From: Duganella sp. CF458 | Lineage (GTDB): Bacteria > Pseudomonadota > Gammaproteobacteria > Burkholderiales > Burkholderiaceae_D | NCBI RefSeq assembly: GCF_900113115.1 | Contig: NZ_FOOF01000019.1 | Location: 1-64,000, forward strand | DNA: 64,000 bases | Direction of reading: 5' to 3' | Part shown: piece after piece, positions 52,139 to 60,980 of the stretch | Numbering within the stretch: position 1 is the stretch's first letter | How the letters are laid out: each line of letters begins with the position of its first letter | Made by a program: the position numbers and the translations under genes | Notes under the pieces: generated by a model | Told to the model about the DNA's origin: nothing | The model's database searches: none | Seen by the model: only the letters and a program-made list of their open reading frames with translations

Positions 52139-54313
52139 ATGGCAAAGAACGTAACGCAGGCGAAACCCGGCGGCGGGCATGGCCGGATCGACGTGCATGT
52201 GCGGGCAATGACGCCGGCCAACGGCGCCGTTCCGGTTGTGCATGCAAAACTCAACCTGTACAAGCTGACGCAGGGTGAAGTCGATGCATTGAAAGCCGGC
52301 AATCGGATCGAGGGCCAGAGGGCGGCTGTCGATGCCAACCCGGCATGGATGCTGGTCGCCCGCACGCACACCGGGCCCGCCGGCGATGCCCAGTTCGCGG
52401 GGTTGGAGAACGGCTTCTACATCGTGCTGTACATGAATGTCAGCCCGTTCGACAAGAACATGTTCAGGGGCCGCCTGATCGGCATCAGCGATGGCGACAT
52501 GCGCGGGGAGTGTGCCTACCAGCTGGACACCAAATTCCGGCTGGAGACCGAGTTCTACGCCAACGGCGAAAAGCTGTCGCGGCTGCACGGCCTGGTGGGC
52601 GACCACGCCTGGGTAACGGTCAAGCACGACGCAAACGAAAAGAACCCGATGCCGGAAATGTACTACGTGCCGGAAGCGCCCTTGCAAAGCCAGGGCACGG
52701 ACGGGGTCGAGTCGAGCGCGCGGCTGAACTCAGTCGGTAGCACGGAGGTGGCGGTGGGCGTGTACATGCGCGCCTATGACGACACCGGTGCGGTCGATCC
52801 GGACGACGCGGCCCATTACCGCAACGCCAGGCAGGTGATTGTCGATGAATCCAGTCCGCTGCAGGTGGCAGGAAAAATCACCACCCAGGCCTCGCGCACC
52901 GAGGCTGAATGGCGTCCCGTCATCGCCCATTGGACCTTGATCAGGAACAGCGCCGAGGCGCTTTCCTTCAACAACTACCAGCTCTTCGTGGACCACCTGT
53001 TCTGCCACAACGCCGGCGGCGTGGTGCCCGACTTCGAGCGCGAGCGCTTCCACGACAAGGAGCGCGCCTTCCGTTCGCTGGAGAAGCGGCGCGCCTTGCC
53101 GTTCAACGACTCCGATTCCTACCGCGTGCTGAAGGCCGCGACCGAAGCCTTCGTCATGGTCAATTGCGGCGTGTTGCGCACGCCGTATGCCTTCCGTGGC
53201 CAGGACGATGCCGAATACCTGGACCGGCGCGACCTGCCCGACGACCGCAAGCTGGAAGAAGAGCTGGTCAAGCGCTACCTTTCTTCGCTCGACCCGAAGA
53301 CCAAGATCCTGCCGTACCTGGCCCTGATCCGCAGCAAGCTGCCCGATGTGCGCATCCACATGGGTCACCAGGAGGAGCATGAAGCCGAATTGTGCGCTGG
53401 TTTCATCCGCGAGCGCCTGGTCAACCCCTGCATGATGGAGTTGATCTGGGCCTACTGGCAGGAGGAGGGCATGCTGGTGCAGACCATGAATGCCATTACG
53501 CGCCGCTTCCAGAACGTACGCTCGCCCGGCCACGGCAGCGGCCCCGATCCGCTGGCCAATATGGAAATCGACATGCTGCGGCCCTTGAACAACCTGTTGT
53601 GGGGCTATGTGCAGGACGAACAGCACCGGCTGAGCGTGGTGCGCCGCAACTACGAGTACGACCACCACTATGGCATCCACCTGGACGGCAAGGCGGTGCG
53701 CGATTTCCGGCCGGCCGACAGCCGCTCCAAATTCATCGAGGCCTTCCACAACCTGCTGCGCCAACTGATGCCGTTCTTCCGGCAGGACGACGATACCACG
53801 GTCAAGGCCGACGCTTTCCCGATCCTCAATGCGCTGAAGGAAGTGCACCTTATCCTGTCGCAGGGGGCGCATAACCAGTTCGGCGACCTGCCGTCCACCG
53901 CGCGCATTGAAATGCTGATGCAGCAATGGATGCTGGCGCGGCCCGAATTCCGCGAATTCCTGCCCACCCGCCTGATGGTGGCGCACCCGGAACCGTGGAT
54001 GGACCGGGTCGATGCGATGAAGAAGGTGCAGGGCTGGAGCGACACCAGCATCGCCCACTTCCGCGACCTGGCCATGTTCGGCGAGCAGTTGCTGCTGTCG
54101 ATTCGCTACAGCCACTGGAGCGAGGTGTACGACCCGACCGAGGCCTTTGCCTGGGCGCGCTTCTGGCGTCCGCAGGCGCAAGGCTATATGCACGCTTACC
54201 GGGCCGTCACGGGCGTCGACCTGACGGCGGAGACCGCGAATCCGAAACTGGAGTCCACCATGCCGTCGGTGCTGCTGCGGCAGCGGCTGGAGGCCATGCC
54301 GCGGACCGCGTGA
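52139..54313 (+). CDS. Large conserved protein of unknown function
   Basis: The 724-residue product starts behind GAGGAGAG. The first 110 residues (GRIDVHVRAMTPANGAVPVVHAKL, FAGLENGFYIVLYMNVSPF) look like a beta-sandwich of the carboxypeptidase-regulatory or prealbumin-like kind. The rest is mixed and rich in His, Trp, Asp and Arg. It includes HQEEHEAELCAGFIRERLVNPCMMELIWAYW, DEQHRLSVVRRNYEYDHHYGIHLDGK, LPTRLMVAHPEPWMDRVD and FAWARFWRPQAQGYMHAYRAVTGVDL. I recognise no catalytic family. No signal peptide or membrane helix is visible. It sits 13 bases after the metallopeptidase gene and 7 before the PLP-enzyme gene. Confidence 0.72.
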   Translation: MAKNVTQAKPGGGHGRIDVHVRAMTPANGAVPVVHAKLNLYKLTQGEVDALKAGNRIEGQRAAVDANPAWMLVARTHTGPAGDAQFAGLENGFYIVLYMNVSPFDKNMFRGRLIGISDGDMRGECAYQLDTKFRLETEFYANGEKLSRLHGLVGDHAWVTVKHDANEKNPMPEMYYVPEAPLQSQGTDGVESSARLNSVGSTEVAVGVYMRAYDDTGAVDPDDAAHYRNARQVIVDESSPLQVAGKITTQASRTEAEWRPVIAHWTLIRNSAEALSFNNYQLFVDHLFCHNAGGVVPDFERERFHDKERAFRSLEKRRALPFNDSDSYRVLKAATEAFVMVNCGVLRTPYAFRGQDDAEYLDRRDLPDDRKLEEELVKRYLSSLDPKTKILPYLALIRSKLPDVRIHMGHQEEHEAELCAGFIRERLVNPCMMELIWAYWQEEGMLVQTMNAITRRFQNVRSPGHGSGPDPLANMEIDMLRPLNNLLWGYVQDEQHRLSVVRRNYEYDHHYGIHLDGKAVRDFRPADSRSKFIEAFHNLLRQLMPFFRQDDDTTVKADAFPILNALKEVHLILSQGAHNQFGDLPSTARIEMLMQQWMLARPEFREFLPTRLMVAHPEPWMDRVDAMKKVQGWSDTSIAHFRDLAMFGEQLLLSIRYSHWSEVYDPTEAFAWARFWRPQAQGYMHAYRAVTGVDLTAETANPKLESTMPSVLLRQRLEAMPRTA

Positions 54314-54320
54314 GGCGCTG

Positions 54321-55358
54321 GTGCACGCTGACTTCACCAGCGCCCTCTACCTGGGCATGCGGCATCCTGCGCCGTCGCTGCCGGCCTGGGATGAGCTGAC
54401 GCTGGGGAAGCCGGCGGCATTGGAACCGGTGCCCGGCGAGCCGGAACTTGGCGCCGCCCTCGCGCGCCTGATGGATTGCGAAGCCGCTTGCCTGCTGCCT
54501 TCCAGCCTGCACCTGTTCTGGGATCTATTCGGATGGCTGGCATCGGCGCGGGTGTCGCTGCTGGTCGACAGCGCCGCCTACCCGGTGGCGCGCTGGGGTG
54601 CTGAACGCGCCAGGTCGCAAGGCGTTCCTTTGCAGTGCTTCAGCCATGGTAGTGCCGCCCAGGCAGCGTCGTTGGCGCGGCGCTGGAGGGAGGCAGGGCG
54701 CAGGCCGGTAATCCTGTCGGATGGCTATACGCCCGGAGATGCCGCGGCACCGCCGCTGGCCTCCTACGCCGACATCGCCGATGCCAACGGCGGCTTGCTT
54801 CTGTTGGATGATACACAGGCGCTCGGCGTACTGGGCGTGGATGGCGGCGGATCAGTGGCGGAACATGGGCTTGGCGGTGCGCCGATCCTGCTGGGCGCAT
54901 CGCTGGCAAAGGGATTCGGGGCTCCGCTCGCGGTGCTGGCCGGGCCGCGCAAGATGTTGGGCAGCTTCATCGCGGCCAGCGCAACGCGGGTGCATTGCAG
55001 TCCGCCCTCGGTGGTGGCGATAGCGGCAGGCCGCTGCGCGCTCGAAGCCAATCGCCGGATGGGCCGGATGCTGCGCGGCCGCTTGCGGGAACGGATAGCG
55101 CAACTGCAGGCGGTGCTGGCCGGGCGTGGGATAGGGTGCCTGGGGGGGGAATTCCCCGTGCAGCGCATCGTGCTGCCGCCTTCATGCGATGGCGAGGCCT
55201 TAAGGCGCGAATTGTCCCTGGCAGGGATAGAAGTGCTGTTGCAGGGAACACCGGCAAGGCAAATCCTGACCATGCTGCTGCGGGCTGACCACAGCCCGCA
55301 GCAGATTGCCTATGCCGCCCATTCAATCGGACAACTGATGGAGGTGCTGCATGTTTGA
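54321..55358 (+). CDS. PLP-dependent alpha-oxoamine synthase/aminotransferase-like enzyme
   Basis: The 345-residue product (GTG start at 54321) belongs to PLP fold type I, nearest to the alpha-oxoamine synthases (8-amino-7-oxononanoate synthase, glycine C-acetyltransferase). It has LLLLDDTQALGVLGVDG with the cofactor-binding Asp and LLGASLAKGFGAPLAVLAGP with the Schiff-base lysine (197). The N-terminus is about 40 residues shorter than BioF. The 3' end overlaps the next gene by eight bases. No biotin gene is near, so it probably makes an aminoketone or modifies a product of this cluster. The true substrate is unknown. Confidence 0.8.
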   Translation: MHADFTSALYLGMRHPAPSLPAWDELTLGKPAALEPVPGEPELGAALARLMDCEAACLLPSSLHLFWDLFGWLASARVSLLVDSAAYPVARWGAERARSQGVPLQCFSHGSAAQAASLARRWREAGRRPVILSDGYTPGDAAAPPLASYADIADANGGLLLLDDTQALGVLGVDGGGSVAEHGLGGAPILLGASLAKGFGAPLAVLAGPRKMLGSFIAASATRVHCSPPSVVAIAAGRCALEANRRMGRMLRGRLRERIAQLQAVLAGRGIGCLGGEFPVQRIVLPPSCDGEALRRELSLAGIEVLLQGTPARQILTMLLRADHSPQQIAYAAHSIGQLMEVLHV

Positions 55359-56457
55359 GACGATGGAGTTCGAATGGCGGCCCAAAGGCGGCCGCGCAAT
55401 GGGCCGGCCGCGAGGCCGTCCCGCTCGCAAACCTCGCCCCGCGCCTGTGTATGGCGGCGGCTGGCCTTACCGCATGCCGGTGTTCGAGCCGCTGCCGCTG
55501 CTCGAACCGCCCGCCAGCGACGAACCAGGCCCGGATGAAGGTGACCGGGATGGCGACAGCGAGCTGCCACCGACCATCGCCCAGGCCGTCGGGCGGATGC
55601 CAGCCGCCTTGCAGCCAGCCTATGTTCCGGTCACCTCGCTTGACCGGGCACCGGGCGATGCACGCACGCAGGGGCCAGGGTTGTACTACCTGGAATTCAC
55701 GGTCAACGGCCGGCGCCGCGGTTATAGCGGCCAGGCCGGGCATATGGGACAGCGCCTGGCGCAGCACCGTATCTGCGCGGGGATGATGGGCATCCGGCCC
55801 GCCGACGTCAGCGTCTACGTTGCCGCCAACCTGGCCGATGGAGCCGACCGCCGGCGGCGCGAACGGACCTTGCACGATACGATGTTCAGGCATCACCAGG
55901 GTGTGCTGACCAACCAGCGGCGCGAACTGGAACTCGCGTTGCTGGGCGAGGAACATGCAGCCCCTTGCGGTTGCAAGCGCTGCCGGCACGGCCCGTTCAG
56001 CTCCGAGCAGGAAATGGAACTGGCAATGGAGCTGCTGGGCGTGCAAAGCGAAGAGGAGCTTGAGCAATTCCTGGGCAAGATGTTCAAAGGCGTCTGGAAG
56101 GGCATCAAGAAGGTCGCCAAGCCGCTGGGCGGCATCCTGAAGGGAATTGCCAAGAAGGCCCTGCCGTTCGTCGGCGGCGCGTTGGGATCGTTTATCCCGA
56201 TTCCCGGTGTGGGTACGGCGTTGGGCCGTGCGCTGGGCGGAGCGCTAAGCAATGCGCTGGAGATGGAAATGCGGGAAATGCGGGAAATGCAGGAGATGCA
56301 GGAAGTGGACCGCGAATTGGAAGTCGCGCGTCGCTTCGTGCGCATTGCCGGCAGCGCTGCGCAGGCGGCCGGCGACAGCGATGCCAGCCCGCAAGCGGTG
56401 CGGCGTGCCGTGCTGGAAGCCTTGCGAACCCATGCCCCGCACTTCGGCAAGTCATGA
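55351..56457 (+). CDS. GIY-YIG-like domain protein with glycine-rich cationic module
   Basis: The 368-residue product starts at ATG 55351 within the preceding gene's end. Residues about 108-190 look like a GIY-YIG nuclease core: GLYYLEFTVNG (110-120), RGYSGQAGHMGQRLAQHR (123-140), a Glu in RRRERTLHD (171) and an Asn in GVLTNQRRE (188). Next come a cysteine cluster CGCKRC (206-211), the helix MELLGVQSEEELEQFLG (226-242), and a strongly cationic segment KGVWKGIKKVAKPLGGILKG (246-265) running into AKKALPFVGGALG. A charged Met/Glu stretch and a final module (DRELEVARRFVRIA ... THAPHF) match the first cluster gene. The N-terminus is Pro/Arg-rich. Confidence 0.75.
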   Translation: MFETMEFEWRPKGGRAMGRPRGRPARKPRPAPVYGGGWPYRMPVFEPLPLLEPPASDEPGPDEGDRDGDSELPPTIAQAVGRMPAALQPAYVPVTSLDRAPGDARTQGPGLYYLEFTVNGRRRGYSGQAGHMGQRLAQHRICAGMMGIRPADVSVYVAANLADGADRRRRERTLHDTMFRHHQGVLTNQRRELELALLGEEHAAPCGCKRCRHGPFSSEQEMELAMELLGVQSEEELEQFLGKMFKGVWKGIKKVAKPLGGILKGIAKKALPFVGGALGSFIPIPGVGTALGRALGGALSNALEMEMREMREMQEMQEVDRELEVARRFVRIAGSAAQAAGDSDASPQAVRRAVLEALRTHAPHFGKS

Positions 56458-57191
56458 TCATCGACTGCCACTGTCATGCCGGTCCGGGCGACGGCCTGAC
56501 CGGCCCTTGGGACAGCAACGCCGCGCTGGGCCGCTATGCCCGGCGCGCGCGTGACGCCGGCATTGACCGTACCGTCCTGCTGGCAGCCTTCCATTCCGAC
56601 TACGGGGCTGCCAACGCGGGCGTGGCGCGGCTGGTGGCGGCCGAACCCGAACGCTACCTGGCCTTCGCCTTCGTGCACGCCAGGCGCGATGCGGGCCGGA
56701 TCGCTGCGATGGTGCGGACCGCCGTGGAGGAGTATGGCTTCGTCGGCATCAAGCTGCACCGGCACGACGCGCCGATCACCGGCGAGGTGTGTGAAGTCGC
56801 GCGGCACTTCGGGCTGCCGGTGTTGTACGACCCAGTCGGCCTGACTTCGGTGGCGGAACTGTTGGCTGGGCAATATCCGGACGTGAATTTCATCCTGCCC
56901 CACCTGGGCAGCTTTGCCGACGACTGGTCTGCGCAACTGGCCCTGATCGACCAACTGGCGCGGCACCGGAACATCTACACCGACAGCGCCGGCGTGCGCC
57001 GCTTCGACCTGCTGGAGCAGGCGATCCGCCGCGCCGGCGCGCATAAGGTCCTGTTCGGCAGCGACGGGCCGTGGTTGCATCCGGGCGTGGAACTGGAGAA
57101 GATTCGTTTGCTGCGCCTGGGGGCAGGCGACGAGGGGCTGGTCCTGGGCGGTAACCTGCTGCGGCTGATTGGTGGAGCTGGGTGGGGCTAG
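56454..57191 (+). CDS. Amidohydrolase-2-family metal-dependent hydrolase
   Basis: The 245-residue TIM-barrel protein (PF04909-like) has MIIDCHCHAGPG with the HxH ligands, GFVGIKLHRHD, NFILPHLGSF with a ligand His, and VLFGSDGPWLHPG with the catalytic Asp. Relatives include decarboxylases such as ACMS decarboxylase and lactone or amide hydrolases. The start overlaps the stop of the GIY-YIG-like gene (ATGA). It is the last gene of the plus-strand cluster, and its stop overlaps the stop of the convergent activator gene. The substrate is unknown. Confidence 0.85.
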   Translation: MIIDCHCHAGPGDGLTGPWDSNAALGRYARRARDAGIDRTVLLAAFHSDYGAANAGVARLVAAEPERYLAFAFVHARRDAGRIAAMVRTAVEEYGFVGIKLHRHDAPITGEVCEVARHFGLPVLYDPVGLTSVAELLAGQYPDVNFILPHLGSFADDWSAQLALIDQLARHRNIYTDSAGVRRFDLLEQAIRRAGAHKVLFGSDGPWLHPGVELEKIRLLRLGAGDEGLVLGGNLLRLIGGAGWG

Positions 57192-58525
57192 GCGGGCGCG
57201 GTGCGGGCCTTGCGGCGCAGTTGCAGCGTGCGGTCGGTCACCCCGAGGCGCAGGGCGGCGCGCTGGTTGTTGTCGCCCTCCTGTTGCAGCACAAGCTGGA
57301 TGGCCGTGTCGGTGGCGGCCTGGCCGATGCGCGCCAGGTTGACGCCAAGGTCCACTGCGCGCCCGATGGCGTTGATAAAGGCCGCATCGGGCCAGCTGGC
57401 GCCGCCGCCAGCCGGCCGCTCTTCCGGCGGCACATCGCCGATGGTGAGCGGCCCCGGGCCGATATGCCGGTGCCAGATGCGGGCCACGGTCTGCCGCAGG
57501 TCGCGCACATTGCCGGGATAGCAGCGCGTCAGCAGGTATTGGCGAACGGCCGGATCGAGTTCGACCTCCTGTCCGGCCAGTTGGCGCAGGAAGTGCTGCA
57601 CCAGCGGCAGGATATCGCCTTGCCGTTCCCGCAGCGGCGGCGTGCGGCAGCGCCAGGCCGCGATGCGGTAATACAGGTCGGCGCGGAAGGCACCGCGCTG
57701 CACTTCGGCCTCCAGATCGCGATTGGTAGCGCACACCAGGCGAAAGCGCGTCGGATGCCAGTCATTGCTGCCAACGCGGCGATATTGCTGCTCCTGGATC
57801 ACGCGCAAGAGCTGCGCCTGCAGCGGCAGCGGCAGCTCGCCCACTTCGTCGAGAAACAGCACGCCGCCGTTGGCCGCGGCAAACGCGCCGTCGCGTGCGC
57901 TGTAAGCACCGGTGAAAGCGCCGCGTTCATGGCCGAACAATTCACTGCCCGCCAGCTCCGGCGACAGCGTGGTGCAATCGACGACAGTGAGCGGCCCGGA
58001 CCCGCCATGCAGGCGATGGATGGCCTGCGCCAGCAAGTCCTTGCCGGTGCCGGTTTCGCCGGTGATCAGGACCGGGGAATCGGTGAAGGCCGCCACCTCG
58101 ACCAGGCTTTGCAGCATGCAGCGCCACGCGGCACTTTGCCCGACCAGGCAAGCGCGTATGCGTTCGGAAGCCATGAGTTGCGCGACATCGTGCCAGCGCT
58201 CCAGGCGCGCCAGCACCTGCGGCAGGATTGCCTCGCCATTGCGCCACAAGAGCAGGTCGGATGCGCCGGCCGCAAGAACTTCCCACATGGCGTCGGCCGC
58301 CAGTTCCGCTGGTTCGCAACAGATGGCCAGCAATTGCCGGGCGCTTGCCGCTCGCAGGTTGGCGGCCAGTTCGCCGTCCCATTGATTGAATAGGAAGATG
58401 GAAGCATCGCTTTCCTGCGGTGCTTCGATGAGGGAGACGCCGGCCTCGGACAGCTCGGCCCGCAGTTTGCGGCTGGCATTGGCCGGAGGCTCCCCGGCCG
58501 CGAGAATGCAAGCTGAAAGCACCAT
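57188..58525 (-). CDS. Sigma-54-dependent transcriptional activator
   Basis: The 445-residue product has an N-terminal domain (1-115) shaped like a receiver but without the phospho-acceptor Asp in the expected place, so it may bind a ligand or another protein instead. The AAA+ domain has Walker A GETGTGK (156-162), the sigma-54 contact loop GAFTGA (202-207), Walker B GGVLFLDE (220-227), LVCATNRDLE, and the arginine-finger region FRADLYYRI. A Fis-type helix-turn-helix closes it (NQRAALRLGVTDRTLQLRRK). The ATG at 58525 follows GGAGGG. It lies convergent to the cluster that begins with a sigma-54 promoter and is its likely activator. Confidence 0.9.
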   Translation of the reverse strand: MVLSACILAAGEPPANASRKLRAELSEAGVSLIEAPQESDASIFLFNQWDGELAANLRAASARQLLAICCEPAELAADAMWEVLAAGASDLLLWRNGEAILPQVLARLERWHDVAQLMASERIRACLVGQSAAWRCMLQSLVEVAAFTDSPVLITGETGTGKDLLAQAIHRLHGGSGPLTVVDCTTLSPELAGSELFGHERGAFTGAYSARDGAFAAANGGVLFLDEVGELPLPLQAQLLRVIQEQQYRRVGSNDWHPTRFRLVCATNRDLEAEVQRGAFRADLYYRIAAWRCRTPPLRERQGDILPLVQHFLRQLAGQEVELDPAVRQYLLTRCYPGNVRDLRQTVARIWHRHIGPGPLTIGDVPPEERPAGGGASWPDAAFINAIGRAVDLGVNLARIGQAATDTAIQLVLQQEGDNNQRAALRLGVTDRTLQLRRKARTAPA

Positions 58526-58598
58526 GTAGTCGTCCCTCCGGAAGGACAGAAAGACAACTATAGTGCGAATTTGAGAGCGGCAGCTTTGAGCTTACGCA

Positions 58599-58625
58599 AT
58601 CGCGCGCCGCGCTGCGGCGCGCGAT
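58599..58625 (-). terminator. Strong hairpin after the decarboxylase gene
   Basis: ATCGCGCGCCGC pairs perfectly over 12 bp with GCGGCGCGCGAT around a GCT loop, in the 113-base gap before the activator gene on the same strand. There is no T tract, so it may end transcription weakly or stabilise the decarboxylase mRNA. Confidence 0.6.
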
Positions 58626-58638
58626 CCACAGTGCGGAT

Positions 58639-60894
58639 TTACTGCTTGACGCAGTCGACGAAGTAGTCTTTGCGACCGTTGACTTCACGCTTGACCAGGC
58701 CGTGCACGTCGGTCTCGAAGCCAGGGAAGCGTTCGTTGAAGTCACGTGCAAAGCGCAGGTAATCCACGATGGTCTTGTTGAAGCGTTCGCCCGGGATCAG
58801 CAGCGGAATACCCGGCGGGTAAGGCGTCAGCAGGATCGAGGTGATACGGCCTTCCAGGTCGTCCAGCGCCACGCGTTCGATTTCGCGGTGCGCCATCTTG
58901 GCGAAAGCGTCCGACGGCTTCATTGCCGGTACCATGTCCGACAGGTACATCTCGGTGGTCAGGCGCGCCACGTCGTAGGCTTTGTAGAAGTCGTGGATCT
59001 GCTGGCACAGGTCGCGCAGGCCCATTTGTTCGTAACGCGGATTGGCCGCCGAGAACTCCGGCAGGATGCGCCACATCGGGGCGTTCTTGTCGTAGTCGTC
59101 CTTGAACTGTTGCAGTGCGGTCAGCAGTGTGTTCCAGCGGCCTTTGGTAATGCCGATGGTGAACATGATGAAGAAGGAGTACAGGCCGCACTTCTCGACG
59201 ATCACGCCGTGTTCCGCCAGGTATTTGGTCACGATCGAGGCCGGAATGCCGGTCTCGCCGAACTGGCCGTCCAGCGACAGGCCCGGGTTGACGATGGTGG
59301 CCTTGATCGGGTCGAGCATGTTGAAGCCCGGCTTCAGGTCGCCAAAGCCGTGCCACTTCTTGCTCTCTTCGGTGAAGATCCAGTCTTCCTGCGAGCCGAT
59401 GCCTTCGTCGGCGAAGCTGTCCGGACCCCAGACCTTGAACCACCAGTCCTGGCCCCATTCCTCGTCGATCTTCTTCATCGCGCGGCGGAAGTCCAGCGCT
59501 TCCAGGATCGATTCTTCCACCAGGGCGGTGCCGCCCGGCGCTTCCATCATGGCTGCCGCCACGTCGCAGGAGGCGATGATCGAGTACTGCGGGGAAGTCG
59601 AGGTGTGCATCAGGTACGCCTCATTGAAGGCATCCTTGTCCAGCTTGACGGTCTCGGAGTCGCGCACCAGCACCTGCGATGCCTGCGACAGGCCCGCCAG
59701 CAGCTTGTGGGTCGACTGGGTCGAGAAGATCATCGACTCCTTGGCGCGCGGACGGTCCTTGCCGATCGCGTGCATGTTCTTGTAGAAGTCGTGGAAGGTG
59801 GCGTGCGGCAGCCAGGCCTCGTCGAAGTGCAGGGTATCGATCTTACCGTCCAACATTTCGCGCAGGGTTTCCACGTTGTAGACCACGCCGTCGTAGGTCG
59901 ACTGGGTAATGGTCAGGATGCGCGGCTTCTTGTTGGCGGCAGCCTGGGCGAACGGGTTGTTGGCGATCTTGCGTTCGATGCTCTCCATGGAGAACTCTTC
60001 CAGCGGGATCGGGCCGATGATGCCCAGGTTGTTCCGGGTCGGCATCAGGAACACAGGGATCGCACCGCACATGATGATCGAATGCAGGATCGACTTGTGG
60101 CAGTTGCGGTCGACCACGACGATGTCGCCGGGAGCAACGGTCGAGTGCCACACCATCTTGTTGGAGGTGGAGGTGCCGTTGGTGACGAAGTAGGCGTGGT
60201 CGGCGTTGTAGATGCGCGCCGCGTTGCGCTCGGACGCGGCGACCGGGCCGGTGTGGTCCAGCAGCTGGCCCAGCTCTTCCACCGCGTTGCAGACGTCGGC
60301 GCGCAGCATGTTCTCACCGAAGAACTGGTGGAACATCTGGCCGATCGGCGATTTCAGGAACGCCACGCCGCCGGAGTGGCCAGGGCAGTGCCAGGAATAG
60401 GAGCCGTCGTTGGCGTAATGCACCAGGGCGCGGAAGAACGGCGGCGCCAGGCTGTCCAGGTAGGACTTGGCTTCGCGGATGATGTGGCGCGCCACGAACT
60501 CCGGGGTGTCCTCGAACATGTGGATGAAGCCGTGCAGCTCGCGCAGGATATCGTTGGGGATATGGCGCGAAGTGCGGGTCTCACCGTACAGGTAGATCGG
60601 GATGTCGGCGTTCTTGTGGCGGATCTCCGACACGAAGGCGCGCAGCGATGCCAGCGCCAAGTCGGTCTCTTCCAGCGAGCCGCCGCCGAATTCTTCGTCG
60701 TCGATCGACAGCACGAAGGCCGAGGCGCGCGACTGCTGCTGCGCAAACTGCGCCAGGTCGCCGTAACTGGTCACGCCCAGGACGTCCATGCCTTCATTTT
60801 CCATCGCCGCGGCGAGGGCGCGAATGCCCAGGCCCGACGTGTTCTCGGAACGGAAATCCTCGTCAATGATGACGATGGGGAAGCGGAATTTCAT
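58639..60894 (-). CDS. Arginine/lysine/ornithine decarboxylase (PLP, fold type I, large form)
   Basis: The 751-residue protein is a prokaryotic basic amino acid decarboxylase (AdiA/CadA/SpeC group). It has the N-terminal wing (receiver-like) domain (IVIIDEDFRSENTSGLGIRAL), then the PLP core with YFVTNGTSTSNKMVWHS, DTLHFDEAWLPHATFH, and the Schiff-base lysine in STQSTHKLLAGLSQAS. The C-terminal domain ends HGLVKREVNGRKDYFVDCVKQ. The family makes agmatine, cadaverine or putrescine, used in polyamine supply or acid resistance. Sequence alone does not separate arginine from lysine or ornithine; the related Burkholderiales enzymes are commonly annotated as arginine/lysine/ornithine decarboxylase. 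Confidence 0.92.
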   Translation of the reverse strand: MKFRFPIVIIDEDFRSENTSGLGIRALAAAMENEGMDVLGVTSYGDLAQFAQQQSRASAFVLSIDDEEFGGGSLEETDLALASLRAFVSEIRHKNADIPIYLYGETRTSRHIPNDILRELHGFIHMFEDTPEFVARHIIREAKSYLDSLAPPFFRALVHYANDGSYSWHCPGHSGGVAFLKSPIGQMFHQFFGENMLRADVCNAVEELGQLLDHTGPVAASERNAARIYNADHAYFVTNGTSTSNKMVWHSTVAPGDIVVVDRNCHKSILHSIIMCGAIPVFLMPTRNNLGIIGPIPLEEFSMESIERKIANNPFAQAAANKKPRILTITQSTYDGVVYNVETLREMLDGKIDTLHFDEAWLPHATFHDFYKNMHAIGKDRPRAKESMIFSTQSTHKLLAGLSQASQVLVRDSETVKLDKDAFNEAYLMHTSTSPQYSIIASCDVAAAMMEAPGGTALVEESILEALDFRRAMKKIDEEWGQDWWFKVWGPDSFADEGIGSQEDWIFTEESKKWHGFGDLKPGFNMLDPIKATIVNPGLSLDGQFGETGIPASIVTKYLAEHGVIVEKCGLYSFFIMFTIGITKGRWNTLLTALQQFKDDYDKNAPMWRILPEFSAANPRYEQMGLRDLCQQIHDFYKAYDVARLTTEMYLSDMVPAMKPSDAFAKMAHREIERVALDDLEGRITSILLTPYPPGIPLLIPGERFNKTIVDYLRFARDFNERFPGFETDVHGLVKREVNGRKDYFVDCVKQ

Positions 60895-60980
60895 CGATGG
60901 TCTCCAGGCGCGACCAAGCGCCTCAAAAAAATAAGACCGGGAGTATCGCAGAAATCCGCCTCCCGGGGTATATAAATTTT

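Noticed and set aside
58702-60975. A 757-codon open frame opposite the amino-acid decarboxylase gene
   Set aside because: Antisense shadow of a clear PLP enzyme; no domain or ribosome-binding site.
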